The notes below the pieces were generated by a model. The model saw nothing but the letters and a program-made list of their open reading frames with translations. It did no database searches and was not told the DNA's origin. DNA of 64,000 nt from Acinetobacter sp. MB5 (GTDB taxonomy: Bacteria; Pseudomonadota; Gammaproteobacteria; Pseudomonadales; Moraxellaceae): the NCBI RefSeq assembly GCF_003261585.1, contig NZ_POVU01000006.1, forward strand, positions 62,001 through 126,000, given 5' to 3'. Both the position numbers and the translations under genes were made by a program. Position 1 is the stretch's first letter. The number at the start of each line of letters is the position of its first letter. Below, in pieces: positions 45,742 through 54,833 of this stretch.

Positions 45742-46293
45742 ATGTCTAAATCCGCAGCCAAAATTCTAAGCACCGCAGAACAGTTATTTAATCAGCATAG
45801 TTTTAATGCGGTCGGTGTCGATTTAATTCGGGATGAATCAGGCTGTTCTAAAACCACGCTCTACACCTATTTTAAGAATAAACAGCAATTGGTGGCTGCT
45901 GTTTTACAAAAACGCGATGCGCAGTTCAGACAAAGTCTGTCCGATTTTGTTGGAGATACTCAGGACTTGGCTGCGCTTGAGCGAATATTTGATTGGCATG
46001 TGCTGTGGTTTCAGCAAGATCATTTCAAAGGCTGTTTATTTGTCCGTGCAGCGGGAGAGTCTTCACAGCAAGACCATGAAATTCTTGATCTTTCTCAACA
46101 GCATAAACGCTGGTTATATGGATTTATTGCACAATACACACACAACTTTAAACAGCCTAAAGCAGTCACCGAATTATGTTACAACTTTTTAGAAGGATTG
46201 ATTAGCCGATTTTTAATCGATGGCTTTCAAGCAGAAATTGCCGAGCAAAATAAGCAACTAATGTTGAACCTGATCAAAAGTTTACAGGCTTAA
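45742..46293 (+). CDS. TetR family transcriptional regulator
   Basis: A 183-residue regulator with the TetR helix-turn-helix (ILSTAEQLFNQHSFNAVGVDLIRDESGCSKTTLYTYFKNKQQL, residues 8-50, discontinuous motif as usual) and a helical ligand domain. It is divergent from the HPP gene and probably autoregulated at the palindrome. Effector unknown. The stop overlaps the convergent DUF1289 gene by four bases. Confidence 0.93.
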   Translation: MSKSAAKILSTAEQLFNQHSFNAVGVDLIRDESGCSKTTLYTYFKNKQQLVAAVLQKRDAQFRQSLSDFVGDTQDLAALERIFDWHVLWFQQDHFKGCLFVRAAGESSQQDHEILDLSQQHKRWLYGFIAQYTHNFKQPKAVTELCYNFLEGLISRFLIDGFQAEIAEQNKQLMLNLIKSLQA

Positions 46294-46772
46294 TCATCTG
46301 CCAACTGCAACAGGCTATGATGAATACCATCGGCACGTAACCACGCAAATTCATAGCTTGCTTTAGCCAGTGCGAGTACACGACGCTCAAATTCATCCCA
46401 CAAAGGTTTGACTTGAGCCTGTTGAATACCTAGACCACTGTCTTCAGCAAACTGGCGGTGTTTCTCACAAATTTTGAGTGCTTGATACAACTTACGACCG
46501 ACCGACGCATCAGGTAGCAGCTTTGTACGTTTTGATACAATAAAGCCCTCCACATGCCTTAAATTTGCATGGGGTAACATCGGCACTAAAATTTGGTCTA
46601 ATTGTGCATCCAAACGCTTCCAAACCGCATGTTGTTGTTCCGCAGTGTAAGTATTCCATTGAATCACTTCATGATTAAAACGTCGGCAACCTCGACAGAC
46701 ATGATCACCAAATACAGTCGAGCAACGCCCTGCACATGGGGTGAGTGTCGCAATGCGACGATCTTTACTCAA
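46290..46772 (-). CDS. DUF1289 domain protein
   Basis: A 160-residue protein. The N-terminal DUF1289 unit has the cysteine pattern CAGRCSTVFGDHVCRGCRR followed by the Glu/Trp pair of the family; it may bind metal. The remaining 110 residues are helical and not recognised, making it longer than minimal DUF1289 proteins. Function unknown. Confidence 0.8.
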   Translation of the reverse strand: MSKDRRIATLTPCAGRCSTVFGDHVCRGCRRFNHEVIQWNTYTAEQQHAVWKRLDAQLDQILVPMLPHANLRHVEGFIVSKRTKLLPDASVGRKLYQALKICEKHRQFAEDSGLGIQQAQVKPLWDEFERRVLALAKASYEFAWLRADGIHHSLLQLADD

Positions 46773-46870
46773 ACCAATCTCTCCTTAGCAAGAGCTATTC
46801 TCGCTTAATTTCTAAAATCACGCTAAAATACGCGCCTTAATTTTATATCTTAATACATTTGGAGTCTCGC

Positions 46871-47803
46871 ATGAACGCTACTGTAGAACAGCTTGCACCT
46901 GTAGAACAGCAAGCGACCACAGATTGGGTTGTTGCCGCACTATATCAATTTAAAGAAGTTCAAGATGCTGCTGATTTACAGCAACGTCTGCTTGATTTAG
47001 TGAAAACAATCAATCTATGCGGAACTCTGATTGTTGCGGGTGAAGGCATCAACGGTACGGTTGCTGGTGACCGACAAGCCATTGATAAAATTCATCAATT
47101 CCTATTGAATGAAGGTTTTTCTGCAATGGAATACAAAGAGTCTCTCAGCTCTGACAAACCATTCCGTAAAATGAAAATCAAACTCAAAAATGAAATTGTC
47201 ACTTTGGGTGTTGAAGTTAAGCCACGTGATTTAGTGGGTCATTATTTAGACCCAAAAGAATGGAATGAGCTGATCGCACGTGATGACGTGATCCTAATCG
47301 ATACACGTAACGATTACGAATACAAAGCAGGAACGTTCAAAGGCGCGATTGATCCAAAAACTGAAACTTTCCGCGAATTCCCTGAATACGTAAAAAAAGA
47401 ACTTGAACAACACAAAGACAAGAAAATTGCCATGTTCTGTACAGGCGGTATTCGCTGTGAAAAATCAACATCATTGTTGCTTCAAGAAGGCTTTGACGAA
47501 GTTTATCACCTCAAAGGCGGTATCTTAAAATACCTCGAAGAAACCCCTGCTGAAGAAAGCATGTGGGAAGGTGAATGTTTCGTGTTTGATGGCCGTACAG
47601 CCGTGACTCACGGTGTTGAAGAAGGTCAAAACATCAAGTGTCACGCTTGTGGCTGGCCACTGACGCCTGCTGAATCAGTACTACCAAGCTATGAACATGG
47701 TGTTTCTTGTGTGTACTGCATTGACAAAACCAGCGAAAAACAAAAATCTGGTTTCCGTATGCGCCAATCTCAAATTGCTGCGGCAAAACGCAAGCGTTTG
47801 TAA
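46871..47803 (+). CDS. trhO: tRNA uridine(34) hydroxylase TrhO (YceA, rhodanese-like)
   Basis: A 310-residue enzyme that hydroxylates U34 of certain tRNAs using oxygen, on the way to 5-carboxymethoxyuridine. An N-terminal acylphosphatase-like part (residues 20-120, GEGINGTVAGDR) is followed by a rhodanese domain with the reactive Cys190 in MFCTGGIRCEKS. The C-terminus has a Cys-rich unit (CHACGWPL, CVYC). GGAG lies before the ATG at 46871, which is preferred over a start 4 codons earlier. Confidence 0.94.
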   Translation: MNATVEQLAPVEQQATTDWVVAALYQFKEVQDAADLQQRLLDLVKTINLCGTLIVAGEGINGTVAGDRQAIDKIHQFLLNEGFSAMEYKESLSSDKPFRKMKIKLKNEIVTLGVEVKPRDLVGHYLDPKEWNELIARDDVILIDTRNDYEYKAGTFKGAIDPKTETFREFPEYVKKELEQHKDKKIAMFCTGGIRCEKSTSLLLQEGFDEVYHLKGGILKYLEETPAEESMWEGECFVFDGRTAVTHGVEEGQNIKCHACGWPLTPAESVLPSYEHGVSCVYCIDKTSEKQKSGFRMRQSQIAAAKRKRL

Positions 47804-47811
47804 TTGATTGA

Positions 47812-47847
47812 AGATTTTTCATCGCGCATTATGTGAATGAAAAATCT
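47812..47847. repeat. 11-bp inverted repeat after trhO
   Basis: AGATTTTTCAT (47812-47822) and ATGAAAAATCT (47837-47847) are exact inverses with a 14-base loop. It precedes the main terminator by 33 bases and has no U-run. Confidence 0.5.
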
Positions 47848-47879
47848 CAATACGCAAAGTACTCAAAAGTTCTAAATTC

Positions 47880-47916
47880 AATAAAGCGATGGAAATTTCA
47901 TCGCTTTATTTTTTTG
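47880..47916 (+). terminator. Terminator of trhO
   Basis: AATAAAGCGATG / CATCGCTTTATT stem, 7-base loop, then TTTTTT. Confidence 0.88.
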
Positions 47917-47983
47917 GGAGATTTACTATAAGAATCTGACAATCCCCAATTCATCGTTTAAATCATCTACAAATGGAATTCTC

Positions 47984-48625
47984 ATGCAAGAAGAGTTTTG
48001 GCATAAACGCTGGGAAAACAATCAAATTGGCTTTCATCAAATAAAGCCTAATCCCTTTCTAATTGAATATTTTTCAGCATTAAACGTAAAACCTCATGCC
48101 CGTATTTTTGTTCCTTTAAGTGGAAAAACTTTGGACATTAGTTGGTTACTTGCACAAGGTTGTCGGGTCGTCGCAATAGAATTGAGCCAAATTGCAGTGG
48201 ATGCATTAATTGAACAGCTTGGGCTTCAATTTGAGATCTCAACTTCAGGAACCCTTACCCATTATTATCATCCCCAAATTGAAATTTTTTCAGGTGATTT
48301 TTTTCAACTCAGCGAAGCTCAACTTGGGTCAGTAAATGCTATTTATGATCGGGCTGCACTGGTGGCTTTACCTGAGAACATGCGCAGTCAGTATGCACAA
48401 CATCTGATTAAAATTACCCACACAGCACCCCAGTTTTTAATTAGCTATGAATACGACCAGACGCTCTTTGAAGGCCCACCCTTTTGTGTGAATCGTGCAG
48501 AAGTTGAACGCTTATATGCAAAGGATTACTGCCTAAAAATTTTATTTTCATCATCTTCTGCACAACACTTCAACAACATTGAAGTACAAGATACTGTTTG
48601 GTCTTTATCTCCTCACACAAAATAA
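47984..48625 (+). CDS. tpm: Thiopurine S-methyltransferase
   Basis: A 213-residue SAM-dependent methyltransferase. The TPMT family start FWHKRWENNQIGFHQIKPNPFL, the SAM loop IFVPLSGKTLDISWLLAQG and the YDRAALVALPENMR segment are all present. Bacterial Tpm methylates selenium and tellurium oxyanions and thiopurines. It is monocistronic with its own terminator. Confidence 0.94.
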   Translation: MQEEFWHKRWENNQIGFHQIKPNPFLIEYFSALNVKPHARIFVPLSGKTLDISWLLAQGCRVVAIELSQIAVDALIEQLGLQFEISTSGTLTHYYHPQIEIFSGDFFQLSEAQLGSVNAIYDRAALVALPENMRSQYAQHLIKITHTAPQFLISYEYDQTLFEGPPFCVNRAEVERLYAKDYCLKILFSSSSAQHFNNIEVQDTVWSLSPHTK

Positions 48626-48652
48626 AAAAGCACCCATTGAGGTGCTTTTTTA
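48624..48652. terminator. Bidirectional terminator between tpm and UPF0149 gene
   Basis: AAAAAAGCACC / GGTGCTTTTTT with a 6-base loop; serves both convergent genes. Confidence 0.88.
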
Positions 48653-48666
48653 TCACTGAAGTGAAC

Positions 48667-49191
48667 TTAGTTTGGTGTGTGATACATCAAATAAAGTTCA
48701 TTCAAGTTTTCTGGAATTTCTTCTGCGAGTTCATCCATCAACTGACCATTACGACGGAAAGACTCCATTTGTGGATCTTCTTCATCAATGCCGCTAAACA
48801 CCATCACTGGCAAAGTCAGATCAACCAACTGTTCTTCGAATTCTGGGGTAAACCATGCTTCTTCATTTAAAAACATAGCATCCACAAAACCAACGCTCCA
48901 GTCACCAAGACTTGAATCCACATCCGCTTCTTCAATTTCAAAAGGAAACTCAATTCCTTCTTCATTTGCAAGGTTTTGGCGCAATTGCTCAAGCCACAAT
49001 TTGACTTGTGCAATAATTTCACTCGGAACTTTATTTGGACTTCCATCAAACAATGCATCTAGCCAAGTATCAAATTTTGGCCCAACAGCAATGGCACATA
49101 AAAATCCATGAGTTGCCGCAAAATCTAGACCATATTCGTTTTGGTCACCATCTAAATAATCACTTAACTGATCTAAATTTAAAGAACTCAT
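48667..49191 (-). CDS. UPF0149 family (YgfB/YecA) protein
   Basis: A strongly acidic 174-residue helical protein. Family blocks: SLNLDQLSDYLDG, GLDFAATHGFLCAIAVGP, the SLGDWSVGFVDAMFL segment and LPVMVFSGID. YgfB-type proteins have been tied to gene regulation in Pseudomonas but the role here is unknown. It is followed (upstream in the window, same strand) by a small acidic gene. Confidence 0.9.
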   Translation of the reverse strand: MSSLNLDQLSDYLDGDQNEYGLDFAATHGFLCAIAVGPKFDTWLDALFDGSPNKVPSEIIAQVKLWLEQLRQNLANEEGIEFPFEIEEADVDSSLGDWSVGFVDAMFLNEEAWFTPEFEEQLVDLTLPVMVFSGIDEEDPQMESFRRNGQLMDELAEEIPENLNELYLMYHTPN

Positions 49192-49260
49192 TCTGATTCC
49201 ATTATTGGTTACTACTGATATGCGAGCATAGCATTGATCGCGATGATATCCTAAATGCTT

Positions 49261-49464
49261 TTACGCATCATCATCGTCTGAATCATCATCGTCAAAGTCG
49301 TAATCAAAGTCTTTTAACTCGCGCTCCAAACGGCGTTGCGCAAGCAAGTCATCAATTAAACGACGTTTTTCTAATGACTCTTTGGCACTGATTTTATTCG
49401 ATGCCTCATCAAAGCTTACGTCATCATCGTAGTTATCATCTAGTTCAAAATCTGTAGAAGACAC
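49261..49464 (-). CDS. PA3496 family small acidic protein
   Basis: A 67-residue protein with the pattern of PA3496-like proteins: a KESLEKRRLIDDLLAQRRLERELKDF helix followed by an acidic tail (DDDDSDDDDA). The family has been proposed to affect envelope integrity; evidence for a role here is lacking. No signal peptide. It is 69 bases upstream of the UPF0149 gene on the same strand. Confidence 0.7.
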   Translation of the reverse strand: MSSTDFELDDNYDDDVSFDEASNKISAKESLEKRRLIDDLLAQRRLERELKDFDYDFDDDDSDDDDA

Positions 49465-49803
49465 TCAAACTACCTCAACATAAAAATATAAATGTTTTAC
49501 GCGCTATTTATCTCGACTACAGTTTTTTGTCAAGCTTTTTATGCATTTATATTTTTAACATTCTCACTAAAATCGACTTTTTTTCTGCGTTTTTTTTGTG
49601 TATTTATTAATAATCAGGACTTTTTCATCGCAAAATAGCATGGACTTGAAAAAATTAAAAAAGACACAATATTCATTCTACTTTAACTAAAAAAGATTTC
49701 AGGAATTGAGAGCATGTTCCATGATTTCTGAAATTTTTGAGCAAATTGTGCTATCATGCACGGTTTTTCACTGCCACCAGATTCAACAAAGAGTAAGCAA
49801 AAG
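49465..49803. other. rpoD leader and promoter region
   Basis: About 340 bases without a gene. An extended -10 (TGTGCTATCAT) lies at about 49746-49756, close to rpoD. Just upstream ATTTCAG (49696-49702) and CTGAAAT (49728-49734) pair, with inner CATG/CATG, followed by TTTTT; this looks like an attenuator or a terminator for an upstream transcript. Long T-runs at 49570-49600 could also end rightward transcripts. Confidence 0.45.
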
Positions 49804-51693
49804 ATGAGCGATATGCATTCCCCTACTTCTCAAGTAGCGGCTCTGATTAGCCGAGGCAAAGAGCAAGGTTACTTAACTTACGCTGAGGTTAACGATCATC
49901 TCCCGGACTCAATCACAGAAAGCGAACAGATTGAAGACATTATTCAAATGCTTCAAGACGTGGGCATTCCTGTTCATGAACGTGCGCCTGAATCTGACGA
50001 TACCATGTTTGGCGAATCAACCGAAGCTGCCGATGAAGTTGCTGAGGAAGAAGCCGCTGCGGTACTGGCGTCAGTTGAAAATGAACCAGGTCGTACCACT
50101 GACCCAGTTCGTATGTACATGCGTGAAATGGGAACTGTTGAACTCCTTACCCGCGAAGGTGAAATTAGCATTGCAAAACGAATCGAAGAAGGGATTCGTG
50201 ATGTTTTAAATGCGATTGCTTACTGGCCAAATGCAGTTGAAGTTGTTCTCCAAGAATATGAAGACTTTAATACTGGTGAACGCCGTTTAGCCGATATTTT
50301 ATCAGGCTATCTTGACCCTGAAACCGACGATGACATTCCAGAAGTCCTCGAAGAAGAAGAATCTGAGTTGGACGATGAAGAAGAAGATTCATCGAAACCA
50401 ACCAAAGATGTCAAACTAGACGATGATGACGAAGAAGAAGAGTCTGAAGGTGATGATGACTCTGAAGGCGATTCAGGTCCAGATCCTGAAGTTGCAAAAG
50501 TTCGTTTTGCCGAGTTAGAACAAGCTTGGAACAAAACTAAAGTTGCAATTCAGCAACATGGTCGCAACTCGAAAGAAGCGAATGAAGCATTATCGACACT
50601 TGCAACAGTGTTCATGATGTTCAAATTTACCCCTCGCTTGTTCGATCTCATTTCTGAAATGATTCGTGGGACACACGACCGTATTCGTACTGCTGAACGT
50701 GAAATCATGCGTTATGCTGTACGTCGTGGTCGTATGGATCGTACGCAATTCCGTACCACATTCCCGAAACAAGAATCAAACCCTACTTGGCTCGATGCAC
50801 AACTTGCTAAAGCTTCTCCAGACGTGAAACCTCACCTTGAGAAAGTACGTCCAGACATTTTGGCTTTCCAGCAAAAAATTGCAGATATCGAAACTGAGTT
50901 GGGTTTAAACGTTCAAGAAATTAAAGATATTTCTAAGCGTATGGCCATTGGTGAAGCAAAAGCTCGCCGTGCGAAAAAGGAAATGGTTGAAGCCAACTTA
51001 CGTTTGGTAATCTCAATTGCGAAAAAATATACCAACCGTGGTTTGCAATTCCTCGACTTGATTCAAGAAGGTAACATCGGCTTGATGAAAGCGGTTGATA
51101 AATTTGAATACCGCCGTGGTTACAAGTTCTCAACTTATGCAACATGGTGGATTCGTCAGGCGATTACCCGTTCGATTGCCGATCAGGCGCGTACTATTCG
51201 TATTCCTGTGCATATGATTGAGACCATCAACAAGATCAACCGTGTATCTCGCCAGTTACTCCAAGAAATGGGACGTGAGCCAACACCTGAAGAACTCGGT
51301 GAACGTCTAGAAATGGACGAAGTGAAAGTTCGTAAAGTGCTGAAAATTGCCAAAGAACCGATTTCTATGGAAACGCCAATTGGTGATGATGAAGATTCGC
51401 ATCTTGGCGATTTCATTGAAGATCAAAACATCACTTCTCCAGTAGATGCTGCGACTTCAGAAGGCTTAAAAGAAGCAACACGTGAAGTCCTTGAAAACTT
51501 AACTGAACGTGAAGCCAAAGTTTTGAAAATGCGTTTTGGTATTGATATGCCAACTGATCATACCCTTGAAGAAGTGGGTAAACAGTTTGACGTTACACGT
51601 GAACGTATCCGTCAGATTGAAGCAAAAGCATTACGTAAACTTCGTCATCCTTCACGCTCTGAACACTTGCGTTCATTCTTGGAAAATGACTAA
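49804..51693 (+). CDS. rpoD: RNA polymerase sigma factor RpoD (sigma-70)
   Basis: The 629-residue housekeeping sigma factor. Region 1.1 spans residues 1-80, region 1.2 begins [11 protein letters not shown], and a very acidic low-complexity insert lies in the non-conserved region at about residues 172-229. Region 2 has [17 protein letters not shown] (about 440-456), region 3 [19 protein letters not shown], and region 4.2 [34 protein letters not shown] is canonical. The ATG at 49804 is chosen over one 16 codons earlier because that one overlaps the -10 element. Confidence 0.98.
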   Translation: MSDMHSPTSQVAALISRGKEQGYLTYAEVNDHLPDSITESEQIEDIIQMLQDVGIPVHERAPESDDTMFGESTEAADEVAEEEAAAVLASVENEPGRTTDPVRMYMREMGTVELLTREGEISIAKRIEEGIRDVLNAIAYWPNAVEVVLQEYEDFNTGERRLADILSGYLDPETDDDIPEVLEEEESELDDEEEDSSKPTKDVKLDDDDEEEESEGDDDSEGDSGPDPEVAKVRFAELEQAWNKTKVAIQQHGRNSKEANEALSTLATVFMMFKFTPRLFDLISEMIRGTHDRIRTAEREIMRYAVRRGRMDRTQFRTTFPKQESNPTWLDAQLAKASPDVKPHLEKVRPDILAFQQKIADIETELGLNVQEIKDISKRMAIGEAKARRAKKEMVEANLRLVISIAKKYTNRGLQFLDLIQEGNIGLMKAVDKFEYRRGYKFSTYATWWIRQAITRSIADQARTIRIPVHMIETINKINRVSRQLLQEMGREPTPEELGERLEMDEVKVRKVLKIAKEPISMETPIGDDEDSHLGDFIEDQNITSPVDAATSEGLKEATREVLENLTEREAKVLKMRFGIDMPTDHTLEEVGKQFDVTRERIRQIEAKALRKLRHPSRSEHLRSFLEND

Positions 51694-51746
51694 TCGGGCT
51701 GCTTGATTTTTCAGTAAATTGCCCCATTTTATTCATTAAGCATAAA

Positions 51747-51773
51747 AAAACGCCTGCGCTTGCAGGCGTTTCA
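51747..51773 (+). terminator. Terminator of rpoD
   Basis: AACGCCTGC / GCAGGCGTT with loop GCTT, strong stem but only a short T-run rightward. Confidence 0.75.
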
Positions 51774-51788
51774 ACTCCTGAGGCACAT

Positions 51789-52079
51789 ATGTTAGAAGAC
51801 CGCACACCTTCTCGTGAACTTCGCGAAGATCTTTGGGTATTCCCAATGGACTATCCAATTAAACTCATTGGCAATGCAGGTGTAGAACTTCGTGTTGCAG
51901 TGGTGGAAATTTTAGTTAAACATTTCCCTGAGTTTGATGAAGCAACTCTGGCCGTTCAGCCATCACGTACTGGGAAATATCATTCCATTACTGCTCAACT
52001 ACGTTTTGAGGAACTTGAGCAAGTTCATGCGCTTTATGCAGACTTAGCAGCTTGCCCTCACATCCGAACTGCGCTTTAA
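51789..52079 (+). CDS. ybeD: YbeD/DUF493 family protein
   Basis: A 96-residue ACT-like alpha/beta protein. The family core is FPMDYPIKLIGNAGVELRVAVVEIL and YHSITAQLRFEELEQVHALYADL. DUF493 genes usually lie next to lipB, as here, and are thought to affect lipoate metabolism. A terminator-like hairpin separates it from lipB. Confidence 0.92.
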   Translation: MLEDRTPSRELREDLWVFPMDYPIKLIGNAGVELRVAVVEILVKHFPEFDEATLAVQPSRTGKYHSITAQLRFEELEQVHALYADLAACPHIRTAL

Positions 52080-52083
52080 TCCT

Positions 52084-52112
52084 AAACCAGATGCCAAGCA
52101 TCTGGTTTTTGT
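52084..52112 (+). terminator. Hairpin between ybeD and lipB
   Basis: AAACCAGATGC / GCATCTGGTTT with a CAA loop and TT following, 26 bases before lipB. It may terminate or attenuate. Confidence 0.75.
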
Positions 52113-52137
52113 TTTCTTACTTAAGGTTTCTCAACAC

Positions 52138-52806
52138 ATGGATGCTACCACCCTTCAACAATCGCCAAAACTCATTATTCGTATTTTCAAGAGCTTGCAA
52201 GATTATCAAACCAAGTTTAATGAAATGAAAACCTTTACCGAAAATCGAGAAACAACAAGCGATGATGAACTGTGGTTACTGCAACACAATGATGTCCTCA
52301 CACAAGGACAATCTGGAAAACCTGAACATATTTTAATCAGTAGTAATATTCCTGTCGTACAGTCTGATCGTGGTGGTCAAGTCACATGGCATGGCCCTGG
52401 ACAAATGATTGCTTACTTTCTATTTGATCTCAATCGCCTAAAATGGCATGTTCGCACCTTGGTCAGCTTTGCTGAACAACTCATGATTGATCTGCTTAAA
52501 ATTTATGACATTGAAGCCTATGCTAAACCTGATGCACCTGGAGTTTATGTCGATGGTCGTAAAATTGGTTCTTTAGGTTTTAAAATTCGTCGAGGTCGTA
52601 GCTATCATGGCCTATCATTGAATCTGGATTGTAATCTTCACGGTTTCCAGACCATCAACCCTTGTGGTTATCCTGGTTTAGAAATGGTGCGTATCCAAGA
52701 TCTTGTCGAAAATCATCCAAAATTTACACAACTCTGTGAAGACGTGATTGAATATTTAACACAAACTCAGTACTTTAAAGAAATTGAGGTTATTCTCGAA
52801 GAATAA
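52138..52806 (+). CDS. lipB: Lipoyl(octanoyl) transferase LipB
   Basis: A 222-residue enzyme that moves octanoate from acyl carrier protein to lipoyl domains, for later sulphur insertion by LipA. Motifs: DRGGQVTWHGPGQ, KIGSLGFKIRRGRSYHGLSLN (catalytic Lys) and NPCGYPGL (catalytic Cys). lipA is not in the window. Confidence 0.96.
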   Translation: MDATTLQQSPKLIIRIFKSLQDYQTKFNEMKTFTENRETTSDDELWLLQHNDVLTQGQSGKPEHILISSNIPVVQSDRGGQVTWHGPGQMIAYFLFDLNRLKWHVRTLVSFAEQLMIDLLKIYDIEAYAKPDAPGVYVDGRKIGSLGFKIRRGRSYHGLSLNLDCNLHGFQTINPCGYPGLEMVRIQDLVENHPKFTQLCEDVIEYLTQTQYFKEIEVILEE

Positions 52807-52854
52807 GTTTCTTCCTGACCTCGTTCTTATATAAATACAAAAAGGAAACTGAAC

Positions 52855-53385
52855 GTGTTCACCAAGCCATTAAAACCCGCAATGCAGCAAGCATATGTCA
52901 AGCTCATGATGAGCGTGATTGGCAAAGGCTTGGTGGTTGCAAGCCACGTCGATCCTGAAATTCAACAAGAGATTGCTAAATTTCCTGAAAATTTCACGCT
53001 TTCCATGAAAGTTTTTCCACATGGCCCTGCTTTTATTGCCAGAGTCAATCAGCAAAAACAACTCGAATTGGTGGATGAACTAGAAGGCAACCCCGATCTT
53101 TGTATTATTTTCAAACATCTTGAACATGCTTTTTTAGTGTTTTCATTTCAGGAAAGCACTGCACGGGCTTTTGCCAATGACCGCATGATTGCCGATGGTG
53201 ACTTGTCCTATGCCATCCGTTTAGTTCGATGTCTCAATAAAATGGAATCGCTGATTTTACCAAAGCTCATTGCATCTTTAGCAGTCAAAGAATACCCAGA
53301 ACAACTCGGCTTCAAAGAAAAAATATCGAATGCCAGCCTGATCTATTTAAAACTTGCACAATCCTTTCTAAAACGGAGCGCATAA
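52855..53385 (+). CDS. SCP2-like lipid-binding protein (tentative)
   Basis: A 176-residue soluble protein. It has an SCP2-like beta/alpha pattern: FTLSMKVFPHGPAFIARVNQ, then LVDELEGNPDLCIIFKHLEHAFLVFSF and a helix containing RLVRCLNKM. SCP2 domains bind lipids or sterols. Start is GTG at 52855 with AAGGA upstream. It ends four bases before the iron-type alcohol dehydrogenase gene, so they form an operon, suggesting a role in long-chain alcohol or aldehyde metabolism. The family call is moderate. Confidence 0.6.
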   Translation: MFTKPLKPAMQQAYVKLMMSVIGKGLVVASHVDPEIQQEIAKFPENFTLSMKVFPHGPAFIARVNQQKQLELVDELEGNPDLCIIFKHLEHAFLVFSFQESTARAFANDRMIADGDLSYAIRLVRCLNKMESLILPKLIASLAVKEYPEQLGFKEKISNASLIYLKLAQSFLKRSA

Positions 53386-53389
53386 GCAC

Positions 53390-54574
53390 ATGACAAAAGC
53401 ATATTATGAATTTTTCTGTCCAGTCAAAGTCATTGCAGGTCACGCTGCTTTAGAGCATATTCCTTTTGAACTCGCGACTTTAGGTGCAAAGCGCCCACTG
53501 ATTATTACCGATAAAGGCGTTCGTACCAATGGTTTACTTGAGCCAATTGAAACTGCATTTAGCTCAACCGATGCTGAAATCGGTTTTGTTTTTGATGAAG
53601 TCCCCCCTGACTCTAGCCTGGAAACGGTAAAAAAAGCCGCAGCCTATTATCGTGAACATCAATGTGATGCTCTGATTGCTGTGGGTGGTGGTTCTGTAAT
53701 TGATACTGCCAAAGCGACAAATATTTTGGTGACTGAAGGTGGTGATGACTTACTCAAATATTCAGGTGCACATAACTTACCAAAACCGCTTAAACCATTT
53801 TTTGTGATACCAACAACATCAGGTACGGGTTCTGAAGTAACTATGGTAGCTGTGGTTTCCGATCCTGTTAAAAATGTCAAAATGGCGTTTGCCTCATATT
53901 ACTTAATGCCTCATGCCGCGATTCTTGATCCTCGCATGACGCAGACCTTGCCTGCACATTTAACAGCAATGACCGCAATGGATGCCATGACCCATGCGAT
54001 AGAAGCCTATACGTGTATGGCGGCTAATCCTCTGAGTGATGCCTATGCAACAGGCGCTATCAAAAAAATTAGCCAAAACCTGTTTAAAGTCCTAGAAAAT
54101 CCAAAAGATGCCGAAGCCCGCTTAGAACTCGCACAAGCATCGACTATGGCAGGCATTGCATTCTCTAACTCGATGGTTGGATTAGTACATTCTCTTGGAC
54201 ACGCGCTTGGGGCAGTGGCCCACTTACCCCATGGTTTATGTATGAACCTGTTCTTGCCTTATGTGCTTGAATACAATAAATCGGTCAATGGTGACAAAAT
54301 TGCTGAATTGCTGCTACCACTAGCAGGCCCTGATATTTACTCACAAACGCCTGCTGATCAGCGCACTGATAAAACCATTGAAACGCTTTTCAGTATCCGT
54401 GACCATCTCTTCGAATTAACCAAATTACCGCGTACATTACGTGAAACAAGCAAAGTCAGCGAAGCTCAGCTTGATGAAGTTGCTGAAAAAGCACTCAATG
54501 ATGGCTCTATTATTTATAACCCTAAAGAAGCTTCCTTGACGCAATTACGTGAGATTTTACAAAAGGCTTGGTAA
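53390..54574 (+). CDS. Iron-containing alcohol dehydrogenase
   Basis: A 394-residue group III dehydrogenase. NAD-binding VGGGSVIDTAK near 100-110, metal ligands in DAMTHAIEAY and in HSLGHALGAVAHLPHG near 264-279, and TTSGTGSEVT between them are intact. These enzymes interconvert alcohols and aldehydes with NAD(P). The start is 4 bases past the SCP2-like gene. Substrate unknown. Confidence 0.93.
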   Translation: MTKAYYEFFCPVKVIAGHAALEHIPFELATLGAKRPLIITDKGVRTNGLLEPIETAFSSTDAEIGFVFDEVPPDSSLETVKKAAAYYREHQCDALIAVGGGSVIDTAKATNILVTEGGDDLLKYSGAHNLPKPLKPFFVIPTTSGTGSEVTMVAVVSDPVKNVKMAFASYYLMPHAAILDPRMTQTLPAHLTAMTAMDAMTHAIEAYTCMAANPLSDAYATGAIKKISQNLFKVLENPKDAEARLELAQASTMAGIAFSNSMVGLVHSLGHALGAVAHLPHGLCMNLFLPYVLEYNKSVNGDKIAELLLPLAGPDIYSQTPADQRTDKTIETLFSIRDHLFELTKLPRTLRETSKVSEAQLDEVAEKALNDGSIIYNPKEASLTQLREILQKAW

Positions 54575-54594
54575 TTCAAAAAACTGTTTGCTAG

Positions 54595-54635
54595 AAAAAA
54601 CGTCCACTGTTATTTTTGCTTTGGACGTTTTTTTT
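54595..54635 (+). terminator. Terminator of the iron alcohol dehydrogenase operon
   Basis: AAAAAACGTCCA pairs with TGGACGTTTTTTT around a 15-base loop. Confidence 0.82.
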
Positions 54636-54724
54636 AATTTAACCAATCAGTCAAAATCAAAAATCGTAAAATTGGCAGAGAAATTGCTAAAGTAATACTG
54701 AATTAATTGCTGACAACATACATC

Positions 54725-54786
54725 ACTTTACGATAAAGTTGCGCTCTTTATTAAAAAATGGGGGGATCGTTCGTCCTAAACGATCC
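54725..54786. promoter_or_regulatory. Two inverted repeats upstream of the permease
   Basis: ACTTTA-CGA-TAAAGT (54725-54739) and GGATCGTT-CGTCCTA-AACGATCC (54764-54786). The second is 8 bp with a 7-base spacer and lies 33-48 bases before the start codon, in the untranslated leader or promoter. Confidence 0.45.
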
Positions 54787-54833
54787 TAAAAATGATAGCT
54801 GATCCTTGATCAACGATAATGAGGATAACGCCG

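Noticed and set aside
50307-50534. Ser-rich frame on the minus strand
   Set aside because: Shadow of the acidic RpoD insert (GAA/GAT read backwards gives Ser codons).
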